Below are positions 17,448-26,539 of a DNA stretch of 64,000 nucleotides, in pieces. The notes under the pieces were generated by a model. The model saw only the letters and a list, made by a program, of their open reading frames with translations. It had not been told where the DNA came from and searched no databases. The stretch's first letter is position 1, and each line of letters starts with the position of its first letter. The stretch lies in NCBI RefSeq assembly GCF_000720135.1, contig NZ_JOIU01000028.1:1-64000 (forward strand), read 5' to 3'. Both the position numbers and the translations under genes were made by a program. This DNA comes from Streptomyces sp. NRRL S-1022. Lineage in GTDB: Bacteria; Actinomycetota; Actinomycetes; Streptomycetales; Streptomycetaceae.

Positions 17448-17448
17448 A
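17380..17448. repeat. Five DnaA-box-like 9-mers in a 15-bp tandem repeat
   Basis: Boxes are at 17380-17388, 17395-17403 and 17410-17418 (each TCGTCCACA) and at 17425-17433 and 17440-17448 (each TTGTCCACA). All are in the same orientation at exact 15-bp spacing. TTGTCCACA is the preferred Streptomyces DnaA box, and the TC variant differs at one tolerated position. The repeat also encodes the N-terminus of the leftward SDR. It could be a DnaA-binding cluster or simply a coding microsatellite. Confidence 0.6.
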
Positions 17449-17494
17449 GGGCCTCCCGCTCGTCTGCGCCGACTGCTAGCTTCGAAGCCTCGCA

Positions 17495-17514
17495 CCTAAC
17501 AAATGTTTGGTGGA
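17495..17514. promoter_or_regulatory. KstR2-like operator between the SDR pair and echA20
   Basis: The 14-mer AACAAATGTTTGGT (17498-17511) matches 8 of 10 fixed positions of the mycobacterial KstR2 motif AnCAAGnnCTTGnT. It lies in the divergent promoter of the two transcription units and is nearly identical to the element at 23536-23555. Confidence 0.75.
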
Positions 17515-17532
17515 AAGGTAGCTGATGCGCCC

Positions 17533-18285
17533 ATGGGTGTCTCCTGTTCGTCCCCGGAAAAGGGGATTTCCGTAGTGACCGTCGACTACCCGCCGGTCAA
17601 CGCGCTGCCGGTGCGCGGCTGGTTCGCCCTGGCCGACGGCGTGCGCGCGGCCGGCCGGGACCCGGGGATCCGCTGCGTGGTCCTGGCCGCCGAGGGGCGC
17701 GGGTTCAACGCGGGCGTGGACATCAAGGAGATACAGGCGGCCGGCCAGGAGGCGCTGATCGGCGCCAACCGGGGGTGCGCGGAGGCCTTCGCGGCGGTCT
17801 ACGACTGCGAGACACCGGTGATCGCGGCGGTGCAGGGCTTCTGCCTGGGCGGCGGGATCGGCCTGGTGGGCAACGCGGACGCGGTGGTGGCGAGCGAGGA
17901 CGCGGCCTTCGGGCTGCCCGAGCTGGACCGGGGCGCGCTCGGCGCGGCGACCCATCTGGCCCGGCTGGTGCCGCAGCACCTGATGCGCGCGCTGTACTAC
18001 ACCGGGCGCACGGCGAGCGCCGCCGAACTGCACGCGCACGGCTCGGTGTGGCGGGTCGTGCCGCGCGCGCAGCTGCCGGGGGCGGCGCTGGAGCTGGCCC
18101 GGCAGATCGCCGCGAAGGACGGGGGGCTGCTGCGCATGGCCAAGGCCGCCATCAACGGCATCGATCCGGTCGACGTGCGCCGCAGCTACCGCTTCGAGCA
18201 GGGCTTCACCTTCGAGGCCAGCCTCGGCGGAGTGGCCGGCCGGGTCCGCGACACGTTCGGACGTCAGGGGAAGGAGGGAGCGTAG
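17533..18285 (+). CDS. echA20: EchA20-like ring-cleaving crotonase (HIEC-CoA hydrolase)
   Basis: This 250-aa crotonase matches mycobacterial EchA20 closely. Recognisable stretches are VTVDYPPVNALP, AEGRGFNAGVDIKE, ANRGC, GFCLGGGIGLVGNADAVVASEDA, FGLPELDRGALGAATHLARLVPQHLMR and the C-terminal RRSYRFEQGFTFE. In mycobacteria EchA20 hydrolytically opens the last-but-one steroid ring of a HIP-derived CoA ester to give COCHEA-CoA. The start is set at the ATG at 17533, aligning with the EchA20 N-terminus. A start at 17503 would fall inside the operator. It leads the rightward unit echA20-ipdA-ipdB-ipdC; its TAG is directly followed by the ipdA ATG. Confidence 0.9.
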   Translation: MGVSCSSPEKGISVVTVDYPPVNALPVRGWFALADGVRAAGRDPGIRCVVLAAEGRGFNAGVDIKEIQAAGQEALIGANRGCAEAFAAVYDCETPVIAAVQGFCLGGGIGLVGNADAVVASEDAAFGLPELDRGALGAATHLARLVPQHLMRALYYTGRTASAAELHAHGSVWRVVPRAQLPGAALELARQIAAKDGGLLRMAKAAINGIDPVDVRRSYRFEQGFTFEASLGGVAGRVRDTFGRQGKEGA

Positions 18286-19137
18286 ATGGCCGACAAGACG
18301 ATGACCGCCGACGAGGTGGTGTCCCGGCTGGCGAGCGGGATGACCCTCGGCATCGGCGGCTGGGGCTCACGCCGCAAGCCGATGGCGCTGGTCCGGGCGC
18401 TGCTGCGGTCCGGCATCGGCGATCTGACGGTCGTGGCGTACGGCGGCCCGGACGTCGGCATGCTGGCCGCCGCCGGCCGGATCCGCAGGCTGGTCACCGC
18501 GTTCGTCACCCTGGACTCCGTTCCGCTGGAACCGCACTACCGGGCCGCGCGCGAGCACGGCGGCCTCGCGCTGACGGAGATCGACGAGGGGATGTTCCAG
18601 AGCGGGCTGCGCGCGGCGGCACAGCGCCTGCCCTTCCTGCCGGTGCGGGCGGGGATCGGCTCGGACGTCATGCGGGCCGGCCCGGAGCTGCGGACGGTGA
18701 CGTCGCCGTACGCGGACGGGGAGACGCTGGTGGCGATGCCCGCGCTGCGGCTGGACGCGGCCCTGGTGCACGTCCACCGCGCCGACCGGCTGGGCAACGG
18801 CCAGTACCTGGGCCCGGAGCCGTACTTCGACGACCTGTTCTGCGAGGCGGCGGACGCGGCCTACGTCTCCTGCGAACGGATCGTGGACACGGCCGAGCTG
18901 ACCCGGGCGGCCGGCCCGCAGTCGCTGCTGCTCAAGCGGCTCGCGGTGACGGGTGTGGTGGAGGCGCCGAGCGGTGCGCACTTCACCTCCTGTGCCCCCG
19001 ACTACGGCAGGGACGAGGAGTTCCAGCGGTGGTACGCGACCACGCCCTGGCCGGAGTTCGCCGCACGCTTCCTCGGCGCGGACGAGGCCGCCTACCGGGC
19101 GGCGGTCGAGGACTGGCGGACGGAGCGGGAGCGATGA
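18286..19137 (+). CDS. ipdA: IpdA-like CoA transferase/hydrolase alpha subunit (COCHEA-CoA hydrolase)
   Basis: This 283-aa family-I CoA-transferase-fold subunit has the glycine-rich start MTLGIGGWGSRRKPMALVRAL and EIDEGMFQSGLRAAAQRLPFLPVR, characteristic of IpdA. With IpdB it forms a heterodimer that, in mycobacteria and Rhodococcus, opens the final steroid ring of COCHEA-CoA rather than moving CoA. GGAAGGAGGG upstream gives a strong ribosome binding site. The end overlaps ipdB by 4 nt (ATGA), in keeping with stoichiometric subunit synthesis. Confidence 0.92.
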   Translation: MADKTMTADEVVSRLASGMTLGIGGWGSRRKPMALVRALLRSGIGDLTVVAYGGPDVGMLAAAGRIRRLVTAFVTLDSVPLEPHYRAAREHGGLALTEIDEGMFQSGLRAAAQRLPFLPVRAGIGSDVMRAGPELRTVTSPYADGETLVAMPALRLDAALVHVHRADRLGNGQYLGPEPYFDDLFCEAADAAYVSCERIVDTAELTRAAGPQSLLLKRLAVTGVVEAPSGAHFTSCAPDYGRDEEFQRWYATTPWPEFAARFLGADEAAYRAAVEDWRTERER

Positions 19138-19874
19138 GCGCCACCCGCGCCGAGTACTGCGTGATCGCCTGCGCCGAGGCCTGGCGCGACGCCGGGGAGG
19201 TGCTGGCGAGCCCGATGGGACTGATCCCGTCGCTGGGCGCGCGGCTGGCCCGGCTGACGTTCGCGCCGGACCTGCTGCTGACCGACGGCGAGGCCCTGCT
19301 GGTCCGCCCGGACGGCACCCCGGAGGGCTGGCTGCCCTACCGGCATCACCTGGAGCTGGTGGCGGGCGGCCGGCGGCACGTGATGATGGGCGCGAGCCAG
19401 CTCGACCGGCACGGCAACCAGAACATCTCCCGCATCGGCGACCGGGCGCGGCCCCGCAGGCAGCTCCTCGGGGTGCGCGGGGCACCGCTGAACACGCTGA
19501 ACAACCCGGTGAGTTACTGGGTCCCCAGACACTCCCGGCGGGTGTTCGTGGAGCGGGTGGACATGGTGTGCGGGGTGGGGTACGACCGGGCGGCCGGCCT
19601 GGGTGCCGCGGCCCGGTTCCACCGCATCGCCCGGGTCGTCACTGACCTCGCCGTGCTGGACTTCGCGACCCCCGACCACTCGATGCGGCTGGTCTCGGTG
19701 CATCCGGGGGCGAGCGTGGAGCAGGTGCGGGAGGCGACGGGGTTCGAGCTGGCCGTGCCGGACGGGGTGCCGTACACCCGGGAGCCCGGGGCGGCGGAAC
19801 TGCGGCTGATCCGCGAGGTGCTGGACCCGGTGGGGGCGCGCACGCGCGAGGTGCCTCAGGGGGCGGGGGGCTGA
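19134..19874 (+). CDS. ipdB: IpdB-like CoA transferase/hydrolase beta subunit
   Basis: This 246-aa partner of IpdA begins RAEYCVIACAEAWRDAGEVLASPMGLIPSLGARLARLTFAPDL and carries MMGASQLDRHGNQNIS, the GASQxDRxGN block of the beta subunit. Typical beta-subunit segments RGAPLNTLNNPVSYWVPRHS and VDMVCGVGYDR follow. The ATG overlaps the ipdA stop and the TGA overlaps the next gene's ATG by one base. Together IpdAB catalyse the last ring opening of HIP degradation. Confidence 0.92.
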   Translation: MSATRAEYCVIACAEAWRDAGEVLASPMGLIPSLGARLARLTFAPDLLLTDGEALLVRPDGTPEGWLPYRHHLELVAGGRRHVMMGASQLDRHGNQNISRIGDRARPRRQLLGVRGAPLNTLNNPVSYWVPRHSRRVFVERVDMVCGVGYDRAAGLGAAARFHRIARVVTDLAVLDFATPDHSMRLVSVHPGASVEQVREATGFELAVPDGVPYTREPGAAELRLIREVLDPVGARTREVPQGAGG

Positions 19875-20915
19875 TGGAGACCGCGCTGACCCGGCTGGTC
19901 GGGGTCCGCCATCCGATCGTGCAGACCGGGATGGGCTGGGTGGCCGGGCCCCGTCTGGTCTCGGCGGCGGCGGACGCCGGCGCCCTCGGCATCCTGGCCT
20001 CCGCGACGATGACGCTCGACCAGTTGCGCGACGCGATCAGACAGGTACGGTCCCGGACCGGGGCGCCGTTCGGGGTGAACCTGCGGGCCGACGCGGGTGA
20101 CGCGCCGGACCGGGTGCGGATCCTGGTGGAGGAGGGCGTCCGGGTGGCCTCCTTCGCCCTGGCCCCCTCCCCCGGGCTGATAGCCGAACTGAAGGCGGCG
20201 GGCGTGGTGGTGATCCCGTCCGTCGGGGCCCGGCGGCACGCCGAGAAAGTGGCGGCCTGGGGCGCCGACGCGGTGCTCGTGCAGGGCGGCGAGGGCGGCG
20301 GGCACACCGGTGAGGTGGCCACGAGTGTGCTGCTGCCGCAGGTGGTGGACGCGGTGCGGATACCGGTGGTCGCGGCGGGCGGCTTCTTCGACGGGCGGGG
20401 CCTGGTGGCGGCGCTGGCCTACGGGGCGGCCGGGGTGGCGATGGGCACGCGGTTCCTGCTCACCTCCGACTCGACGGTGCCGGACGCGGTGAAGGCCCGG
20501 TATCTGGCGGCGACGGTCCAAGACGTCACCGTGACCCGGGCGGTGGACGGCCTGCCGCACCGGATGCTGCGCACCGATCTGGTGGCGGCGCTGGAGCGGT
20601 CGGGCCGGATACGCGCCTTCGCGCACGCGGTGCGGCGGGCGGCCGGTTTCCGGCGGCTGTCGGGGCTGACCTGGCGGCAGCTGGTCCGTGACGGCCTCGC
20701 ACTGCGGCACGGCAAGGAGCTGTCCTGGAGTCAGGTGCTGCTCGCCGCCAACACGCCGGTGCTGCTGAAGTCGGCGATGGTGGACGGCCGGACGGATGTG
20801 GGGGTGATGGCGGCGGGGCAGGTCGCCGGGGTGATCGACGACCTGCCGTCGTGCGCGGAGCTGGTGGAGCGGATCATGGGGGAGGCGCAGGAGGTGCTGG
20901 CCGCGCTGGCGGGGC

Positions 20916-20932
<17 letters not shown>
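19874..20932 (+). CDS. ipdC: IpdC-like flavin oxidoreductase (nitronate monooxygenase/2-nitropropane dioxygenase fold)
   Basis: This 352-aa FMN-binding TIM-barrel protein contains GVRHPIVQTGMGWVAGPRLVSAAADAGALG at the N-terminus, PFGVNLRADA, then QGGEGGGHTGEV with the His seen in the NPD family. PVVAAGGFFDGRGLVAALAYGAAGVAMGTRFLLT is the FMN phosphate site. In Mycobacterium the Rv3553 product (IpdC) is a reductase in HIP catabolism. It is the last gene of the echA20 unit, and its 3' end overlaps the convergent fadA6 gene by 17 bp. Confidence 0.88.
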
Positions 20933-22073
<1,141 letters not shown>

Positions 22074-22098
22074 GGCAACTCCCTCTGACGGAAAGGGG

Positions 22099-22710
22099 CT
22101 ATTCGCGTACGGCGATCCCGTCCAGCACCATCGACAGGTACTGGCGGGCGATCTCCTCGGGGCTGTGCCGGCCGCCGGGCCGGTACCAGGAGGCGGCGAC
22201 CCACACGGTGTCGCGCACGAACCGGTAGGTGAGCCGGACGTCGAGGTCGGCGCGGAAGGCCCGCTCGGCGACCCCGCGTCGCAGCGTGTTCAGCCACGCC
22301 TTCTCGAACCGGCGCTGGGACTCGGCGAGGAAGGCGAACCGGTCCTGGGCGACGAGCTGTTTGCTCTCCTTCTGGTAGATCGCGACGGCGGCGCGGTGCC
22401 GGTCGATCTCCCGGAAGGACTCGGTGACCAGCGCCTCCAGCGTCTCGCGGGGTCCGAGTCCGGAGGCGAGGACGGTGTCGTAGCCGTCCCAGAGCTCGTC
22501 GAGGAAGGTCCGCAGGATCTCTTCGAGCATCGACTCCTTGGAGTCGAAGTGGTAGTAGAGGCTGCCCGCGAGCATCCCGGCGTGGTCGGCGATCCGGCGG
22601 ACGGTGGTGGCGTTGTAGCCGTGCTCGGCGAAGACCTCGGCGGCGGTGTTGAGGAGTTCTCCGCGCCGGGCCGCTGCCGCGGTCACCTGGGGCTTCTTCT
22701 TGGTCGGCAC
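22099..22710 (-). CDS. kstR2: TetR-family repressor, KstR2-like
   Basis: This 203-aa regulator has an N-terminal TetR helix-turn-helix (RRGELLNTAAEVFAEHGYNATTVRRIADHAGMLAGSLYYHFDSKESMLEEIL, roughly 15-66). Its ligand domain carries AVAIYQKESKQL, LDVRLTYRFVRDTVWVAASWYRPGG and EEIARQYLSMVLDGI, closely resembling mycobacterial KstR2, which senses HIP-CoA. The start is the GTG at 22710 and has a weak ribosome binding site. The gene lies between ipdF and fadA6. Both divergent promoters of the cluster carry a matching palindrome, so autoregulation and control of all four units are likely. Confidence 0.9.
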   Translation of the reverse strand: MPTKKKPQVTAAAARRGELLNTAAEVFAEHGYNATTVRRIADHAGMLAGSLYYHFDSKESMLEEILRTFLDELWDGYDTVLASGLGPRETLEALVTESFREIDRHRAAVAIYQKESKQLVAQDRFAFLAESQRRFEKAWLNTLRRGVAERAFRADLDVRLTYRFVRDTVWVAASWYRPGGRHSPEEIARQYLSMVLDGIAVRE

Positions 22711-22736
22711 GCACCCATTGTGGTCTGCTCCGCTGC

Positions 22737-23522
22737 TCAGGGGTGCTGGCTGCTGACGGCGACGACCTCGCCGGTCATGTAGGAGGAGTAGCCGGAGGCG
22801 AGGAAGACGATCACGTTGGCCACCTCCCAGGGCTGTGCGTACCGCCCGTAGGCCTCCCGTTCGGTCAGTTCGGCGAGGAGTTCGGCGGAGGTGACCTTCG
22901 CCAGGTGCGGGTGCATGGCGAGGCTGGGGGCGACCGCGTTTACGCGCACGCCGTAGGCGGCGGCCTCGACGGCCGCGCACCGGGTCAGCGCCATCACGCC
23001 GGCCTTGGCGGCGGCGTAGTGGGCCTGTCCGGCCTGGGCGCGCCAGCCGACGACGGAGGCGTTGTTGACGATGACCCCGCCGCCGGTGCCGCGCATGGCG
23101 CGCAGGGCGGCCCGGGTGCAGCGGAAGGTGCCGTTCAGGGTGACGTCCAGCACCCGGGACCACTGCTCGTCGGTCATGTCGACGAGGTCCGAAGTGCCGC
23201 CGAGCCCGGCGTTGTTGACGACGACGTCCAGCCGCCCGTGCGCGGCCACGGCCGTCTCGAACAGGGCCCGCACCTGGGTCTCGTCGGTGACGTCGCACGG
23301 CAGCGCGGTGACCGCGCCGGGGAACCGGCGGCCCAGTTCGGCCTCGTGCTCCTTCAGCCGGCGCGGGTGGGCGTCGCTGAGGAGCACCCGGGCGCCCTCC
23401 TCCAGGAAGCGGCGTGCGGTGGCCCCGCCGATGCCGGTGCCGGCCGCCGCGGTGACGACGGCGGTGCGCCCGCGCAGCAGTCCGTGCCCGGGGACGTAGG
23501 CCGGGCTCTCGACGCCTGTCAT
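22737..23522 (-). CDS. ipdF: IpdF-like short-chain dehydrogenase
   Basis: This 261-aa SDR matches Rv3559c/IpdF. After GLLRGRTAVVTAAAGTGIGGATARRF come DVTDETQV, LDVVVNNAGLGG, then VNNASVVGWRAQAGQAHYAAAKAG with the Ser and Tyr-x-x-x-Lys, and a C-terminal SGYSSYMTGEVVAVSSQ. The AAAGTGIG loop, in place of the usual TGGxxGIG, is also seen in IpdF. In mycobacteria it oxidises the 5-hydroxy group of a HIP-CoA derivative. It is first in the leftward unit ipdF-kstR2-fadA6 and divergent from fadE30. Confidence 0.88.
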   Translation of the reverse strand: MTGVESPAYVPGHGLLRGRTAVVTAAAGTGIGGATARRFLEEGARVLLSDAHPRRLKEHEAELGRRFPGAVTALPCDVTDETQVRALFETAVAAHGRLDVVVNNAGLGGTSDLVDMTDEQWSRVLDVTLNGTFRCTRAALRAMRGTGGGVIVNNASVVGWRAQAGQAHYAAAKAGVMALTRCAAVEAAAYGVRVNAVAPSLAMHPHLAKVTSAELLAELTEREAYGRYAQPWEVANVIVFLASGYSSYMTGEVVAVSSQHP

Positions 23523-23535
23523 AGGGCCACGCTAA

Positions 23536-23555
23536 CCTACCAAACACTTGTTAGG
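23536..23555. promoter_or_regulatory. KstR2-like operator between ipdF and fadE30
   Basis: On the minus strand the core reads AACAAGTGTTTGGT (23552-23539), matching 9 of 10 fixed positions of the KstR2 motif AnCAAGnnCTTGnT. The extended 20-mer is a near-palindrome beginning CCTA and ending TAGG. It overlaps the expected promoters of both divergent units. Confidence 0.8.
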
Positions 23556-23589
23556 GAAGGTGACCGGCACGGAAGGAAGGCGGTGCGGC

Positions 23590-24729
23590 GTGGACCTGAC
23601 CCACTCTCCGGCCGACGAGGAGTTCCGCGCCGAGGCCCGGGCCTGGCTGCGCGCGCACGTCCCGCGCTCGCCGCTGCCGTCCCTGGAGACGGAGGAGGGC
23701 TTCGCGGCCCACCGCGCGTGGGAGGCCGAACTGGCCGCGGACCGCTGGTCGGTGGTGTCGTGGCCGGAGCGGTACGGCGGGCGGGACGCCGGACTGCTGC
23801 GCTGGCTGGTGTTCGAGGAGGAGTACTGGGCGGCAGGCGCGCCGGGCCGGGTCGGCCAGAACGGCATCAGCCTGCTCGCGCCGACCCTGTTCGCGTACGG
23901 CACGCAGGAGCAACGCGCGCGCGTGCTGCCGCCGACGGCGACCGGCGAGGTGGTCTGGGCGCAGGCCTGGTCCGAGCCGGAGGCGGGCTCGGACCTCGCC
24001 GCGCTCACCTCCCGGGCGGTGCGGACGGCCGGTGGCTGGCGGTTGCGCGGGCAGAAGACGTGGTCCTCGCGCGCCGCGTTCGCCGACCGGGCCTTCGGGC
24101 TGTTCCGCAGCGACCCGGCGGCACCGAGACCGCACCAGGGGCTGACGTACCTGATGTTCGACCTGCGGGCCCCCGGCGTCACCGTCCGTCCGATCGGCCG
24201 CCTGGACGGCAAGCCGGCCTTCGCCGAGCTGTTCCTTGACGACGTGTTCGTCCCGGACGAGGACGTGATCGGCGAGCCGGGCCAGGGCTGGCGGATCGCG
24301 ATGTCCGCGACGGGCGACGAACGCGGGCTCACCCTGCGCTCCCCCGGCCGTTTCCTCGCCTCCGCCGCGCGGCTGCGCGAACTGTGGCGGGCCCAGGGCT
24401 CGCCCGGGCACGCCCGGACGCGGGTGGCCGACGCGCTGATCGCGGCCCGCGCCTATCAGTTGTTCGCCTACGCCGCCGCCTCCCGGGTCCTGGACGGCGA
24501 CCGGCTCGGCCCCGAGTCCAGCATGAACAAGGTGTTCTGGTCCGAGCTGGACCTCGCGCTGCACGAGACGGCGCTCGACCTGCTGGGCGCGGAGGGCGAA
24601 CTCGCCGACGGCGCCTGGTCCGAGGGGTACGTGTTCGCCCTGGCCGGCCCCATCTACGCGGGCACGAACGAGATCCAGCGGGACATCGTCGCCGAGCGGC
24701 TGCTCGGCCTGCCGAAGGGACGCCGCTGA
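23590..24729 (+). CDS. fadE30: Acyl-CoA dehydrogenase, FadE30-like
   Basis: This 379-aa FAD-dependent acyl-CoA dehydrogenase starts at GTG 23590, nine bases after GGAAGGAAGG. Upstream in-frame TTG/ATG-like codons fall inside the operator. Signatures include AQAWSEPEAGSDLAAL, GQKTWSSRAAFAD and C-terminal PIYAGTNEIQRDIVAERLLGLP. FadE30 starts beta-oxidation of the HIP-CoA propionate side chain in mycobacteria. Its stop overlaps the next acyl-CoA dehydrogenase start by 1 nt, as in the FadE heterotetramers typical of actinobacterial steroid catabolism. Confidence 0.9.
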   Translation: MDLTHSPADEEFRAEARAWLRAHVPRSPLPSLETEEGFAAHRAWEAELAADRWSVVSWPERYGGRDAGLLRWLVFEEEYWAAGAPGRVGQNGISLLAPTLFAYGTQEQRARVLPPTATGEVVWAQAWSEPEAGSDLAALTSRAVRTAGGWRLRGQKTWSSRAAFADRAFGLFRSDPAAPRPHQGLTYLMFDLRAPGVTVRPIGRLDGKPAFAELFLDDVFVPDEDVIGEPGQGWRIAMSATGDERGLTLRSPGRFLASAARLRELWRAQGSPGHARTRVADALIAARAYQLFAYAAASRVLDGDRLGPESSMNKVFWSELDLALHETALDLLGAEGELADGAWSEGYVFALAGPIYAGTNEIQRDIVAERLLGLPKGRR

Positions 24730-25682
24730 TGCGTTTCCTCCTGGACGCCGAGCAGCGCGCCTTCGCCGGCGCGCTGCACGCGATGCTGAGCGCGGCGGAC
24801 ACCCCGGCGGTGATCCGGGCCTGGGGCCGCGGCGACCACACCCGCGGGCGTGCCCTGTGGTCGCGGCTCGCCGAGGCGGGGGTGTTCGGACTCGCGGTGC
24901 CGCGGAAGTACGGCGGACTGGGCCCGCTTCCGGTGGACCTGGCCGTCGCCTTCGTGGAGCTGGGGCGGCACGCGGTGCCCGGCCCGCTCGCGGAGACGGT
25001 CGGGGCGGCCGTACTCCTCGAAGAGCCCGCGCCGGCCCGGCGGTTCCTGCCCGGGCTCGCGGCCGGGGCGGTCCTGGCGACCGTGGCGGCGCCCGGCGGC
25101 TACGCCGTCGACGGGGACGCCGCCGGCTTGCGCCTGTGCCCGGCCCCCGACGGGCTGTACCTGGCCACGGCGGACCCCGGCCCGGTGCGCCGCTCCCTGG
25201 ATCCCGCGCGCCGGCTGACCCGGCTCACCCCCACCGGTGAACCGCTCGGCCGGGACGCGCCCTACGACCGGGCGCTGACCTGGATGCGCCTGGCCACCGC
25301 CGCCCAGGCCCTCGGTGCCGGCCTCGCCCTGCTCGACCGGACCGTCGCCCATGTCCGCCGGCGCACGCAGTTCGGGGTCCCCATCGGCTCCTTCCAGGCC
25401 GTAGGGCACCGCCTGGCCGACGCGAAGACGGCCCTGGAGTTCGCCCGCCCGCTGGTCTTCGGCGCGGCACTGTCGCTGCGCCCGGCGGAGGTGGCCGCCG
25501 CCAAGCTCACGGCGTGCGAGGCGGCGTACCGGACGGCCCGTACGGCACTGCATCTGCACGGCGCGATCGGCTACACGGCGGAGTACGACCTGTCGCTGTG
25601 GCTCACCAAGGCGCGGGCCCTGCGCTCGGCGTGGGGTACACCCCAGGAGTGCCGGGACCTGGTGCTCGCGGCCGGGCTCTAG
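24729..25682 (+). CDS. Second acyl-CoA dehydrogenase subunit (FadE31/FadE33-like)
   Basis: This 317-aa protein is shorter than its partner. It keeps the N-terminal helix domain (FLLDAEQRAFAGALHAML), FGLAVPRKYGGLG and the C-terminal helices VRRRTQFGVPIGSFQAVGHRLADAK and HLHGAIGYTAEYDLSLWLTKAR. The beta-domain is compact. Such proteins pair with full-length FadE partners to form alpha2beta2 steroid acyl-CoA dehydrogenases with a shared FAD site. Its one-base overlap with fadE30 supports such a complex. Which mycobacterial FadE is the true counterpart cannot be settled here. Confidence 0.82.
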   Translation: MRFLLDAEQRAFAGALHAMLSAADTPAVIRAWGRGDHTRGRALWSRLAEAGVFGLAVPRKYGGLGPLPVDLAVAFVELGRHAVPGPLAETVGAAVLLEEPAPARRFLPGLAAGAVLATVAAPGGYAVDGDAAGLRLCPAPDGLYLATADPGPVRRSLDPARRLTRLTPTGEPLGRDAPYDRALTWMRLATAAQALGAGLALLDRTVAHVRRRTQFGVPIGSFQAVGHRLADAKTALEFARPLVFGAALSLRPAEVAAAKLTACEAAYRTARTALHLHGAIGYTAEYDLSLWLTKARALRSAWGTPQECRDLVLAAGL

Positions 25683-26425
25683 GAGGCGGCCGGCACGGTC
25701 GGGGCACCGGGTACGACGCCCGCGGCGCGCGCGGCCGACAGCCACGCCGGGAACTCGCCGACGAGCCGGTCGTACAGCTCGGCGTCGGAGACCCGGCGCG
25801 GGTCCCGGCCCGCGTGGAAGAAGCCGGCGTTGTCCACGACCCGCTTGCCGGGGACGGCCAGCTCGTCCAGCTTCCGCAGGAACTCGAACTGCCTGCTGTC
25901 CGGGTCGCCGAAGCCGACGAACTGCCAGAAGAGGGGGAGCCGGGCCGCCTTGCAGAGATGGCGTTCGGCGGCCGGCTTGCTGGTCGGGCCGCCGTCGGTC
26001 TGGAAGACGACGAGGGCGGGGTCGGTGGCGCCGCTGTCCAGGTAGTGGTCGATGACGGCGTCCATGGCCAGGTGATAGCTGGTCCTGCCCATGTGCCCGA
26101 GCCCGGCCACGATCCGCTCGATGCGGCCCTCGTGCCCGTCGAGGGCGATGTCGGAGACCGCGTCGACGTCCGTGGAGAAGAACACCACCGGCACGCGCCC
26201 GTCGTCGTCCAGGTGCGCGGCGAGCCCCAGCACCCGGTCGGCCAGCGCCTGCACGCTGCCGTCCCGGTAGTACGGCCGCATCGAACCCGAGCGGTCCACC
26301 ACGAGGTAGACGGCGGCCCGCAGCCCGTCGAGGCCGTGTTTGCGCAGGGACACGCCCGCGGACCGGTACGCGCCGGCGAGCGCGGGCGCGGTCTCCTCCA
26401 CCTTGCGCAGGCTGATCGCGGCCAT
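25679..26425 (-). CDS. VWA-domain protein, TerF-like
   Basis: This 248-aa von Willebrand A protein has the MIDAS start VYLVVDRSGSMRPYYRDGSVQ (DxSxS), FFSTDVD, a Thr-containing loop (GRTSYH) and VVFQTDGGPTSK. The N-terminal MAAISLRKVEETAPALAGAYRSAGVSLRKHGL is typical of the cytoplasmic tellurium-resistance-associated TerF/TerY group. The start at 26425 follows GGAGGGGG. The last four bases overlap the end of the convergent acyl-CoA dehydrogenase. No other ter genes are nearby, so its role (metal-dependent protein binding) is unknown. Confidence 0.85.
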   Translation of the reverse strand: MAAISLRKVEETAPALAGAYRSAGVSLRKHGLDGLRAAVYLVVDRSGSMRPYYRDGSVQALADRVLGLAAHLDDDGRVPVVFFSTDVDAVSDIALDGHEGRIERIVAGLGHMGRTSYHLAMDAVIDHYLDSGATDPALVVFQTDGGPTSKPAAERHLCKAARLPLFWQFVGFGDPDSRQFEFLRKLDELAVPGKRVVDNAGFFHAGRDPRRVSDAELYDRLVGEFPAWLSAARAAGVVPGAPTVPAAS

Positions 26426-26452
26426 GGCTCCCCCTCCGCGTGCGGACATGCA

Positions 26453-26495
26453 ACGACGCCTGCCCGGGTCCGGTCGGGGACGGGGCAGGCGTCGT
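26453..26495. terminator. Strong terminator hairpin after gltD
   Basis: ACGACGCCTGCCC (26453-26465) pairs perfectly with GGGCAGGCGTCGT (26483-26495), giving a 13-bp stem with a 17-nt loop. It lies 45 nt beyond the gltD stop. A second small stem, CCGTAC...GTACGG, occupies 26503-26520. Confidence 0.85.
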
Positions 26496-26539
26496 CAGTG
26501 TTCCGTACGCCGTTGTACGGGACGTCCTCAGGGGTGCCG

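Noticed and set aside
25820..25850. Additional DnaA box (GTTGTCCACGAC)
   Set aside because: Isolated TTGTCCACG within a coding region, differing from the box at the last base; such singles are expected by chance.
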